A DNA stretch of 64,000 bases. Origin: Boudabousia tangfeifanii. Lineage in GTDB: Bacteria; Actinomycetota; Actinomycetes; Actinomycetales; Actinomycetaceae. The DNA lies in contig NZ_CP017812.1 of assembly GCF_001856685.1 (NCBI RefSeq), forward strand, positions 1,860,001 to 1,924,000, in the 5' to 3' direction. How positions within the stretch are numbered: position 1 is the first letter of the stretch; each line of letters starts with the position of its first letter. The notes below the pieces were generated by a model, which had not been told where the DNA came from, made no database searches, and worked only from the letters and a program-made list of their open reading frames with translations. Positions 42,065 through 49,754 of this stretch are shown piece after piece. A program made the translations under genes and the position numbers.

Positions 42065-42973
42065 TCAGCCCTTTACAGAACCCGAAATCAAACCGGCCAC
42101 AATCCAACGCTGAGTGAAGACGAAGAAGACCATCACCGGAACCAGCGCGATGACGGTAATCGTCATAAAGAGTGGCCAGTCAGTAGTGAATTCACTGATG
42201 GCGTTGAAGACCTGCAACACGATGGTGCGTTTGTCGTTCGAGACCAACAAAATATTTGGCCACAAGAAGTCGTTCCAAGTTGCTAGGGTCTGGAAGACAA
42301 CCACGGTGGTTAGAATCGGACGGATCAATGGCAACACGATTCGCCAGTAAATAGTCCAAGGACCAGCACCATCGATGCGGGCGGCCTCGATCAATTCCAT
42401 GGGTAGTTTGCGCATGTAGCCAACAATCAGGAAGTAGCAGAAAACCGAACTACCCATGTAGACGATCACTAGGCCGAGCAAGCTGTTAGTCAAGTCGAGC
42501 TTAGCGCCAAGACGGTACACCGGGATCAAGGTTGCTTGTACGGGGATCGTGAAACCAATTAGCAAGATGGAGCCGACCGCGGCAGTAAACCAAGACTTAC
42601 GCAAGATCATGCCGTAGGCTGCCAGCGAACCAATGAAAACTTGAAGGAACACTGCCGTGACAGTCACGATCAGGGTGTTCAAGAAGGCCTGCCCCACCGG
42701 CAAAGTGGTAAACACCGTGACATAGTTCGAAAGCGACCAGCTTTCTGGGAGCGCGAATGGCTTGAGCGCCATTTCGGTCTGGGTTTTAAAGGTCGAAACG
42801 AAAATGTAGTACAGCGGTAACATCACCACGGCGGTAATGGAAAGGACGATGGCGCTGCGCACCCAGTAGCGAACTCGTTCTTCCTTGCCACGACGAGTCG
42901 TTGGTGGTTTTTTCGACTTCTTCTTTTTGGTCAAAGGGTCTACTACGTCTGGGATTAAAGTGTTGTCTGCCAT
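42065..42973 (-). CDS. Carbohydrate ABC transporter permease (MalG type)
   Basis: Second membrane subunit of the importer: 302 residues with six TMs and a basic N-terminus (TKKKKSKKPPTTRRGK). The ATPase-docking loop is EAARIDGAGPWTIYWRIVLP. The open frame begins earlier, but the ATG at 42973 overlaps the upstream permease stop as TAATG with AGAGG upstream. Its neighbours are the MalF-type permease and the sulfatase. Confidence 0.93.
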   Translation of the reverse strand: MADNTLIPDVVDPLTKKKKSKKPPTTRRGKEERVRYWVRSAIVLSITAVVMLPLYYIFVSTFKTQTEMALKPFALPESWSLSNYVTVFTTLPVGQAFLNTLIVTVTAVFLQVFIGSLAAYGMILRKSWFTAAVGSILLIGFTIPVQATLIPVYRLGAKLDLTNSLLGLVIVYMGSSVFCYFLIVGYMRKLPMELIEAARIDGAGPWTIYWRIVLPLIRPILTTVVVFQTLATWNDFLWPNILLVSNDKRTIVLQVFNAISEFTTDWPLFMTITVIALVPVMVFFVFTQRWIVAGLISGSVKG

Positions 42974-43923
42974 TATGCGAACCTCTGCGAAATTAGACGT
43001 GCAGCGAACATCTGCAACATCACTACTACCAACGATGCCAGCATGAACATCACACCGAGGGCGGAACCGATGCCCCACTGGGACTGGGCAACACCCTGGA
43101 TGACGATTGATTGAGTAACCGTGTTGGTGGCGTAGCCTGGGCCACCACCGGTCATGGCGAATGGCATATCGTAAACCTTTAAGCCACCGGTCATTAGCAA
43201 GAAGGTGGAGACCACGATAGCTGGGACCAACTGCGGCAAGGTAATGTGGAAGAACTGCTGACGAGAGGAAGCACCGTCAATTTGTGCTTGTTCGTAGAGG
43301 TCTCCGGGGATCGCCTGCAAGTAGGCGATGTAGAGGGTGGCGTGCCAACCAACACCAGCCCATACCGAAACGAAAATAATCGCCCATTGAGCCATGGTGG
43401 CGTCAGCCAACCATGGTTGTGGCTCTGCCCCAAAAATGCCTAATAGTTGGTTGAAAGCACCGTTGGGCAGTGGCGAGAAAATGTAGCGCCAAACCAAACC
43501 TAGAATCGCCATTGAAGGGACGCCTAGGAAGAAGAACATTGAACGAGAGAAGTTCCTCATGAAGAAACGTTTGTTCAAGGTTACGGCCAAAGGAATCGCT
43601 AGCACGGTAGTGAAAATGGTGTGCATGAACGCGAACAAAAGGGTGAAGTATAGACCTTGGCTTAGTTCACTACTGGCCAGCACCTCACTGTAGTTCTGGA
43701 AGCCAACGAAATGGATTTCTTGACTCGAACCGTTGTAGTCGGTGAGGGAGAAATAGAAAGTCTGGATTAGTGGGATAACCGTCAATGCGATAAAGACGAT
43801 CATGATAGGCATGATGAATGCCGTCGAGTAGAGCTTATCCCAGAAAGTACGAGAACGATCTTTCCGTACTTTGGCAGGCTTACCGCCTGGTGCCACAGTT
43901 TGTGGGCTTGTTGCTGTTGCCAT
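42973..43923 (-). CDS. Carbohydrate ABC transporter permease (MalF type)
   Basis: First membrane subunit: 316 residues with six TMs and the EAA-type loop EQAQIDGASSRQQFFHITLP. It pairs with the downstream MalG-type protein. No ATPase gene is present in the locus; actinobacteria often use one shared MsiK-like ATPase for several such importers, which is the likely situation here. Confidence 0.93.
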   Translation of the reverse strand: MATATSPQTVAPGGKPAKVRKDRSRTFWDKLYSTAFIMPIMIVFIALTVIPLIQTFYFSLTDYNGSSQEIHFVGFQNYSEVLASSELSQGLYFTLLFAFMHTIFTTVLAIPLAVTLNKRFFMRNFSRSMFFFLGVPSMAILGLVWRYIFSPLPNGAFNQLLGIFGAEPQPWLADATMAQWAIIFVSVWAGVGWHATLYIAYLQAIPGDLYEQAQIDGASSRQQFFHITLPQLVPAIVVSTFLLMTGGLKVYDMPFAMTGGGPGYATNTVTQSIVIQGVAQSQWGIGSALGVMFMLASLVVVMLQMFAARLISQRFA

Positions 43924-43953
43924 GAGTGGTTCCTTGAATCTTCGTTGATTAGC

Positions 43954-43998
43954 TTAGTTTGCCGGGCCTCGCCCGGAAGCGAAAGCCCGACAAACTAA
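43954..43998 (-). other. Hairpin between binding-protein and permease genes
   Basis: TTAGTTTGCCGGGC faces GCCCGACAAACTAA with one mismatch. It lies inside the operon and lacks a T-run, so it probably protects the upstream mRNA 3' end and raises binding-protein output over the permeases, as the malE-malF spacer does. Confidence 0.7.
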
Positions 43999-44035
43999 CC
44001 AGTTACTCAGGTTTGTGAATCCTAGTGACTATCGG

Positions 44036-45298
44036 TCACTTGCTCCACTTCGCATCCAAGTTAGCAGCTGCCTGCTGCGGGGTTTCGGTTCCCTGGATCA
44101 TCAACTGGAACTGGGCAGTCATTTCCTTAGCCATGACTGGGCCGTTCTTTGGCCAGTTGAGCCAGTAGTACTTACCGGTCTGGATGTAGTTGTCGTAGAC
44201 ATCCTTGAATTCGGCAGGAACTTCAGCCTTCCAGTTAGCGGAGGAGGAGAGCTGACCAACTTCGGAGTCGAGTAGCTTCAAGCCTTCTTCAGAGTTGATG
44301 AAGGAGAGGAACTTCTGAGCTGCTTCCAGCTTCTTGCCCTCAATCTTGGAGCTGATGGCGAATGGCGAGTCAGGGCCACCACCAACGAAGGCTTCGCCAC
44401 CTTCGAATGCTGGGAATGGAGCAGCTTCGAATTCGATGCCAGCTTCACGAATGGTGCCAGCGTCCCACATACCGGAACGGTACATGGCTAGCTTGCCCTG
44501 CAAGAATAGCTGCTGGATCTGATCCTTTGGCACACCAACTACGGTCTTAGGCATGGTGTTGGAATCGATCATGGTCTGCCACTGGGTCAAGAGTGGGGTC
44601 CACTGCTTTTCGAAGGTTTCCTTGCCATCGAATAGTTCCTGATCGGAAGCAGGAGCATTCTTGGCGTACCAGCCGCCGAGCATTGGAACGAAGGAGCCGG
44701 AAATAACGTTGGGGTCTTCCATGTAAGGAGTGATGCCCTTTTCGTTAAGCTTCTTGCCCATCTCGTTGAATTCCTTCAAGGTGGTTGGGACCTTGTCGTA
44801 GCCGACATCCTTGAGGAGCTTCTTGTTGAAGATAATGGTGCCCATCCAAACGGTTGGGGTCATACCGTATGCCTTGCCATCAACGGTGTACTGAGCGACA
44901 CCAGTTGGATCAAGGCCCTTCATGAATGGTTCGTTGGTTAGGTCGCGTGCCCAACCGCCGGAGATGACGTCATTCTTGGTTGCGGTCGAAATGTGGAAAA
45001 CATCTGGGACCTGACCACCAGAAATACGGGTCATCAAAGTCTGGACGTATTCGTTTGCGCCACCAGCTGCACCCGAAACGTCAATCTTAATGTCTGGGTT
45101 TTCCTTTTCGAAGGTTTCAATAATCTTGGAAACCTTCTTGGTGTTTGCCCACGAGAAGTAGGTGATAGTGGTCTGGTCGCCGCTGGCGCCTTCGTTTGTG
45201 CCACTGCCTCCTTCATTGGAGGAGCCACACGCTGAAAGCGGTGCGACCAGCAAAGCAGTGAGGGCTGCTACGGTAATAAATTTCGATTTCTTAAGCAT
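44036..45298 (-). CDS. Sugar ABC transporter substrate-binding lipoprotein
   Basis: A 420-residue extracytoplasmic binding protein of the MalE/UgpB class. Its signal peptide ends in the lipobox LSAC (residue 24), followed by a Gly/Ser/Glu-rich tether. ITYFSWANTKKVSKIIETFEKENPDIKI opens the mature fold. AGGAAGAGGAAC precedes the ATG. It heads the operon that continues with two permeases and the sulfatase, so the imported ligand is probably a sulfated or fucosylated oligosaccharide. A candidate operator lies about 60 bases upstream. Confidence 0.95.
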   Translation of the reverse strand: MLKKSKFITVAALTALLVAPLSACGSSNEGGSGTNEGASGDQTTITYFSWANTKKVSKIIETFEKENPDIKIDVSGAAGGANEYVQTLMTRISGGQVPDVFHISTATKNDVISGGWARDLTNEPFMKGLDPTGVAQYTVDGKAYGMTPTVWMGTIIFNKKLLKDVGYDKVPTTLKEFNEMGKKLNEKGITPYMEDPNVISGSFVPMLGGWYAKNAPASDQELFDGKETFEKQWTPLLTQWQTMIDSNTMPKTVVGVPKDQIQQLFLQGKLAMYRSGMWDAGTIREAGIEFEAAPFPAFEGGEAFVGGGPDSPFAISSKIEGKKLEAAQKFLSFINSEEGLKLLDSEVGQLSSSANWKAEVPAEFKDVYDNYIQTGKYYWLNWPKNGPVMAKEMTAQFQLMIQGTETPQQAAANLDAKWSK

Positions 45299-45356
45299 GT
45301 TCCTCTTCCTTGAGAAGCTGTCACCAAACGATGCACCCGTTATGCATGACGCCTTT

Positions 45357-45370
45357 TTGGTGATACGTAA
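45357..45370. promoter_or_regulatory. Candidate LacI-family operator upstream of the ABC operon
   Basis: TTGGTGATACGTAA matches the reverse complement of the site at 39361-39374. Both lie in promoter regions of genes in this locus, which supports a common repressor. Confidence 0.5.
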
Positions 45371-45566
45371 AAACTAGCCGAAAATGTGCGTTACGGCAAG
45401 TTCTAAACGCGAGTCGTTATCTAACTTTTATCAAAATAAAATCTGGCTGTTTTTACTGGTCACACCGTAAAGATTCTCTCAATGCAACAAAAAGCGAACA
45501 GTTTCAAGGAAATTCTTCTATCACGTAATAAATAGCCGTAAAGTAAGGCTTTCACAGTTCAAGTAT

Positions 45567-46268
45567 TTATTTTGCTCGCAGACTACCAATTTTACTGTTG
45601 GAAACATTGGCACAAACCGGCACTTCACCAGAAATTTCGGCCACTCCAGGCTGCCCCAAAAGTTCAATCCGAATCTGGTTAGCATTTACCACTTGGCAGT
45701 CAGCAATCTTTTTTGGATCTGTAACTTGTAGTTCCACCTTTGCCACGCCGGTCGGCGGGACTTTCACGATCGGCATGGGCCCGTTTTGCATAATTTCAGG
45801 GTGCGCAGTCAGAGCCTCATTAGCACTACTTAGATAAGTTAGGTCAGGAGAACCAACTAGATAACAGGTTTGCTTGCCACGATTGGTTGCTTCGAGGACG
45901 AAGTTTAAAGTGTCGCCTTCCGCCTTACCTGGGGTGAGCTTCCAACCCAAATCGTCGACGGGACAAGCAATTTTATCTGGCCCCTCTGCCAAATCCATTA
46001 GTTCTTCTGCTTTCCCAGGCTGATCTGTCCCACTAGTTCCAGGGCCTGAGTTTTCTGGGCTAACCGAGGGCGCTTCCACGGTTTTTTCATCGCCGGCGGC
46101 CGGTGCTGCAGCTTCTTCGGTAGCAGCATTGTTTTCTTCTGTGGCCGCAACAGTGGCAGGAGTTTCAGTTTCATTTCCTGCATTTTCCGCGTTCCCACAA
46201 GCACTCAATCCCAGAGCCGAGAAAAGCAATAGCGCGGCGAGCATCCCAGTATTGATCGATTTTTTCAT
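45567..46268 (-). CDS. Lipoprotein with DUF4232-like domain
   Basis: A 233-residue protein with a signal peptide and the lipobox LSAC. A low-complexity Ala/Glu/Thr linker (about 25-105) leads to a C-terminal beta domain starting KIACPVDDLGWKLTPG. The spacing of its cysteines (ACPVDD, TCYLVGSPDL, DCQVVN, VCANVS) matches DUF4232, an actinobacterial surface domain of unknown role. The frame opens at 46313; MKKSINTG at 46268 begins a normal signal peptide, so I start there. AGGGG is close to that ATG; leaderless expression from TACTCT is also possible. Confidence 0.8.
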   Translation of the reverse strand: MKKSINTGMLAALLLFSALGLSACGNAENAGNETETPATVAATEENNAATEEAAAPAAGDEKTVEAPSVSPENSGPGTSGTDQPGKAEELMDLAEGPDKIACPVDDLGWKLTPGKAEGDTLNFVLEATNRGKQTCYLVGSPDLTYLSSANEALTAHPEIMQNGPMPIVKVPPTGVAKVELQVTDPKKIADCQVVNANQIRIELLGQPGVAEISGEVPVCANVSNSKIGSLRAK

Positions 46269-46426
46269 ACCCCTAAGAGTACTACTAGTTTCAAAACTAC
46301 TTAGCATAACCAAAGAACAAATACCGAAAATTGCTCACATAATCGAGTTGCACGTCACAGGAGAGCGTTATATAATCGTTATCGAGATTCATTTTATCTC
46401 TCCTTTCTGTGTTGATGTAGTGGTTC

Positions 46427-46457
46427 TGACCCCCTTGCCATAATGGCAAGGGGGTCA
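46427..46457. terminator. Hairpin terminator
   Basis: TGACCCCCTTGCCA pairs exactly with TGGCAAGGGGGTCA around three bases. It lies in the 442-base spacer after feoABC and before the divergent start region of the lipoprotein gene. Neither side has a strong T-run. Confidence 0.7.
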
Positions 46458-46552
46458 AACTCTTTATCTTCACTTTTCTTATTTCATCCCTGAGCGGCTA
46501 CAGGTGCAGCTTTCCCTAGGGAATAAGCAAAGACACCAACGTTAAGGGCGCG

Positions 46553-46695
46553 CTAACCAAAAGACCAGCCACAGCCTAAGGGTTAGGTTAAAGCGCCAGC
46601 CGCAGCGAGAAGGCTGGGCTAAAGGTCTAACCACGGCCCATAGTGGCTAGACTGAGGAAACGGCTGCCTGTTAGGAAGCAATCGCAGTCCGATTG
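46553..46695. ncRNA. Chain of four hairpins downstream of feoC; possible structured 3' UTR or small RNA
   Basis: Four stems follow one another: CTAACC/GGTTAG (46553-46586), CCAGCC/GGCTGG (about 46595-46618), GTCTAACCAC/GTGGCTAGAC with one mismatch (46625-46652) and CAATCG/CGATTG (46679-46695). The first three lie in degenerate units of about 32 bases that each begin AAA. No frame codes here. On the minus strand this would be the 3' end of the feoABC transcript. No known RNA family is recognised. Confidence 0.4.
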
Positions 46696-46710
46696 ACCAG
46701 CCCAAAGAGA

Positions 46711-47070
46711 CTAGCTGCGTGTTAGGGGGCAACCGGCGCAGTGAATTTTGGCCTCGTCAGTTTGGGGTCCACCGGGGGCGCAACCGCCTAAACCGGAACT
46801 GCATAGGGATTCTGCCGAGTCTAGTTTTCCGGCCCGTTGGAGGTGGTCCATGATGGCTGCCGCAAAGTGCACGGGCACGCCAGCTCGTTGAGCGATTGCC
46901 GGCAGGGTTCCCCCGGCCTGGATTTCTTGAATCACCCGTTGGGTTGGCCCCGCCACCGGGTTGGCCGGTGGCCGCAGGGTTGCGCTCCGCGCCCCGTTTT
47001 TGCTTGGGGTGCTGGCCGGGGCGGATTGTGGTTTCCGTCCTCGGCCAGCAAAGAAACGACTTGGGGTCAT
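46711..47070 (-). CDS. FeoC-like protein with Cys cluster
   Basis: A 119-residue protein at the end of the feo operon. The middle (IQEIQAGGTLPAIAQRAGVPVHFAAAIMDHLQRAGKL) fits a small winged-helix, and the C-terminus carries four cysteines (LCSSGLGGCAPGG, then HCAGCPL), as in FeoC proteins thought to bind an Fe-S cluster. FeoC is considered a regulator or stabiliser of FeoB. The ATG at 47070 overlaps the feoB stop as ATGA, so the longer frame is rejected. The first 45 residues are Pro/Ala/Arg-rich and unconserved and include a CCGAGGACG motif copy. Confidence 0.75.
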   Translation of the reverse strand: MTPSRFFAGRGRKPQSAPASTPSKNGARSATLRPPANPVAGPTQRVIQEIQAGGTLPAIAQRAGVPVHFAAAIMDHLQRAGKLDSAESLCSSGLGGCAPGGPQTDEAKIHCAGCPLTRS

Positions 47071-49283
47071 ACCAATAATGATCCCACCTGGTAAACCAAG
47101 ACGGCAAGCACCCAAGCGGCGATCAGCTGTGCGAGTACGGCCAAGGTGGTGGCCTTACCGCCAATCAAACGGGCCTGTTCAGCCACGGTCGCCAAGCACG
47201 GGGTGTAGGTGAGGACGAAGACGAGGAAGGCGAAGGCAGCTACTCCGGGCGCCTCGGGAGCGGACTTATTGAAGGAGTCCTTCACGAGTTCGGGGAGCTT
47301 ACCGAGGTCCTCGCCGCCATCTTCCGCGTCGCCACCGTCAGTGTCGGGGTCGAGGGCGTAGGAGGTGACGATGGAGGAAACGACGGTTTCCTTGGCCACG
47401 AAACCGGTCATCAAAGCACCGGTCATGTGCCACTCGCCGAAGCCTGCAGGCTTAAATACTGGTTCGAGCACCTGGGCGGTGCGACCGTAAAGCGAATCGG
47501 ACATGGGGATTTCGTCCGCGAACTTGTAGCCCGAAACCATCGGGATCGCGCCCATTAGCCACACGACTAGGGTCATGACCACGATGATGGAGCCGGCGCC
47601 CTTAACGAACTGCCAGACATTAACCAAGGTGGTCTTAACTAGCACGACCACGCGAGGTGCCTGGTAGGCAGGCAGCACCAGCATGAGCGGGGCTTTGGCG
47701 CCTTCTTGGTTGAAGAATGGGCGCAAAATGAGGGCTCCAACCACGACCATGACGATGGACAGGACGTACATGGAGAAGACCACGGTTGAGACGTTGCCGG
47801 GGAAGAAGATGCGGGCAATCATCAGGTAGATGGTTAGTCGGGCCGCGCACGAAGTGTATGGAATTAGCAGGACTGAAACGAAGCGCTGCTTGGCGCTCGG
47901 CAGGGTTTTCAGGCCAGCGAGGGCGGGCAGGTTACAGCCGAAGCCCATAATGAATGGCAGGATCACGCGACCGTCAAGGCCGATGAGGCGCATGAGTCGG
48001 TCCCCTAGGAAGGCGGCACGTGCCATGTAACCGGAGTCTTCTAGGATCGAGATTGCTAGGAAGATGACGGCCATGAGCGGCACGAAGGAGGCCACCACAC
48101 CGAGGCCGGTGCAGACACCGTCCACCAAGATGCGGGTGACCCAGGAGTCCCCCAGGCCCATGGTTTCAAGTACCCAGGAAACCCCGTTGGCTAGCGACCA
48201 GTCGCCTTCTTCGGTGGATGAGAAGATCCCGTCGAACCAGTCTTGGAGTGGCCCCACCCAGTCGCCAGCGATCTTGAACAGCAGCCACATGAGGAAGAAG
48301 AACACGGGAATGCCAGCCAGCGGGTGCAGAAGCACGGCGTCGATCTTGTCGGAGCGGGATGGTTTCCCGTCGACTCGGCGCATGGCACCGGCACGCTGCT
48401 GGACTTGTTCTACCCAGTCGAAGAGGGCGACCGCGTCGGGATCCATGGCGAAAGAACCTTCTTTAGGTTCCGTTTCTACCTGGCCGAGGGCGTCCTCGGC
48501 AGTTTCTTCAACGCCGGAGCGTCGCACCGTGGGGGTGGGCAGGTCTTGGCTCTGGCTAGCGGCAGCCTCGGTGGCGGCAGTAACTTCAGTGTCTTCGGGG
48601 AGGGGCGGGCAGTTGTTTGGTCCAACCCGGCGGCCACAGCATTCTGGTGGCGCCACGTCCACCAAATATGGTGGGTTTTCGAGGGCGAACTCAACGATTT
48701 CTTGGACTTTGGCAGCGCTTTCGCGGCGACGGGGGTCAACCTTGACCACCGGGATACCCAGCACCTGTGCGAGCGCTTTTTCGTCTACCGGGTCGCCTTC
48801 GGCCTCGGCCACATCGGCTAAGGTAACCACCCCTACGACTGGCAGGCCGGTGCGGGCGACTTGACCCAGCAGGTAGAGCGAGCGGGTGAGGGCCGAAGCG
48901 TCTAGCAGCACGACGGCTAAGTCGATGCCTTCGCCCTCGGCTAGCAAGTCTTTTTCGCCGCGGGAACGCAAGGTGTCGGTCACGACCTGTTCGTCAGGGC
49001 TGGCGGCGATCAGCGAGTATGTACCTGGCAGGTCAAGGATGCGGGCACCGAGGGCGGCCCAACGACCTTCCATTACTTCGACGGTGGTACCGGGGGCGTT
49101 TACTACTTTTTGGTGCGCCCCGGTCAGAGTGTTGAAGAGGGTTGATTTACCAACGTTCGGGTTACCTACGAGGGCGATGGTGGCGCGCTGGGAGTCATGC
49201 TGGTGGCGGCGACCGAAACGACGTTTGGTGCTAGGAGCACAGGCGTTAACTGTGTTAGTTGGAGGGCACTTTGGGCAACTCAT
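47067..49283 (-). CDS. feoB: Ferrous iron transporter FeoB
   Basis: Main Fe2+ permease, 738 residues. A short Cys-containing N-terminus (MSCPKCPPTN) precedes the G domain: G1 GNPNVGKST at 40-48, PGTTVE, and G3 DLPGTYS. G4 reads TLAD instead of the usual NxxD, so guanine selectivity may be relaxed. A variable Glu/Thr linker (about 225-290) carries two overlapping, oppositely oriented copies of the dispersed 9-mer. The membrane part has two Gate regions, with FIMGFGCNLPALAGLKTL and IPYTSCAARLTIYL. It overlaps feoA and feoC as ATGA. Confidence 0.96.
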   Translation of the reverse strand: MSCPKCPPTNTVNACAPSTKRRFGRRHQHDSQRATIALVGNPNVGKSTLFNTLTGAHQKVVNAPGTTVEVMEGRWAALGARILDLPGTYSLIAASPDEQVVTDTLRSRGEKDLLAEGEGIDLAVVLLDASALTRSLYLLGQVARTGLPVVGVVTLADVAEAEGDPVDEKALAQVLGIPVVKVDPRRRESAAKVQEIVEFALENPPYLVDVAPPECCGRRVGPNNCPPLPEDTEVTAATEAAASQSQDLPTPTVRRSGVEETAEDALGQVETEPKEGSFAMDPDAVALFDWVEQVQQRAGAMRRVDGKPSRSDKIDAVLLHPLAGIPVFFFLMWLLFKIAGDWVGPLQDWFDGIFSSTEEGDWSLANGVSWVLETMGLGDSWVTRILVDGVCTGLGVVASFVPLMAVIFLAISILEDSGYMARAAFLGDRLMRLIGLDGRVILPFIMGFGCNLPALAGLKTLPSAKQRFVSVLLIPYTSCAARLTIYLMIARIFFPGNVSTVVFSMYVLSIVMVVVGALILRPFFNQEGAKAPLMLVLPAYQAPRVVVLVKTTLVNVWQFVKGAGSIIVVMTLVVWLMGAIPMVSGYKFADEIPMSDSLYGRTAQVLEPVFKPAGFGEWHMTGALMTGFVAKETVVSSIVTSYALDPDTDGGDAEDGGEDLGKLPELVKDSFNKSAPEAPGVAAFAFLVFVLTYTPCLATVAEQARLIGGKATTLAVLAQLIAAWVLAVLVYQVGSLLV

Positions 49284-49513
49284 TTGGCTTCCTCCGTCAG
49301 TTCAGCGGTGATTTGGCGGGCGGAACGGGCATCAAGGGCCACACGGGCACCTTTCACATTCAAAACTACGCCGCCGAAAGCACTACGGTTGGTCACCGTG
49401 AACTCTACCCCTGGGCGTAGACCTAGTTCCTGTAAACGCAAGCGATATTGCGCCGGAACATCCACATCAATCAAGCGAGCTTTGACTCGTTTCGGGCATT
49501 CAGAGACTAACAT
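49280..49513 (-). CDS. feoA: FeoA, SH3-like partner of FeoB
   Basis: A 77-residue cytosolic protein needed for FeoB activity. RLQELGLRPGVEFTVTNR and GGVVLNVKGARVALDARSARQI show the family's SH3-like beta-barrel. It heads feoABC; the stop overlaps the feoB start. Two iron-box-like sequences lie directly upstream. Confidence 0.93.
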   Translation of the reverse strand: MLVSECPKRVKARLIDVDVPAQYRLRLQELGLRPGVEFTVTNRSAFGGVVLNVKGARVALDARSARQITAELTEEAK

Positions 49514-49517
49514 AGCC

Positions 49518-49537
49518 CCTAGGCTAGCAAGGCCTAA
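49518..49537 (-). promoter_or_regulatory. DtxR/IdeR-like iron box upstream of feoA, site 1
   Basis: Coding-strand TTAGGCCTTGCTAGCCTAGG is a near-palindrome with TTAGGC and GCCTAG arms spaced as in the 19-base DtxR/IdeR dyad. It lies a few bases before the feoA start, where a bound repressor would block transcription. Confidence 0.6.
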
Positions 49538-49544
49538 GAAAAGA

Positions 49545-49558
49545 TTAGGCTTACCAAA
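49545..49558 (-). promoter_or_regulatory. DtxR/IdeR-like iron box upstream of feoA, site 2
   Basis: TTAGGCTTACCAAA (plus strand) resembles half of the iron-box consensus. It is a weaker dyad than site 1. Confidence 0.4.
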
Positions 49559-49754
49559 GTCCCTGATTTAAACAATTATTGGCTTTCGTTATCATTTTGC
49601 GACAATTTTAACGCTCTAGTCAGAGATTTTCTGACGCTAGTCAGTTAAATATGCGATTTCTATGCGCTTTTGGGGAAGAGTCTGGGGCAATTTTCCTTGG
49701 TTTTCTTTGTTTTTTGACGGCACAGTTAAAACTTAGCGCTGATAAACTATGAGT

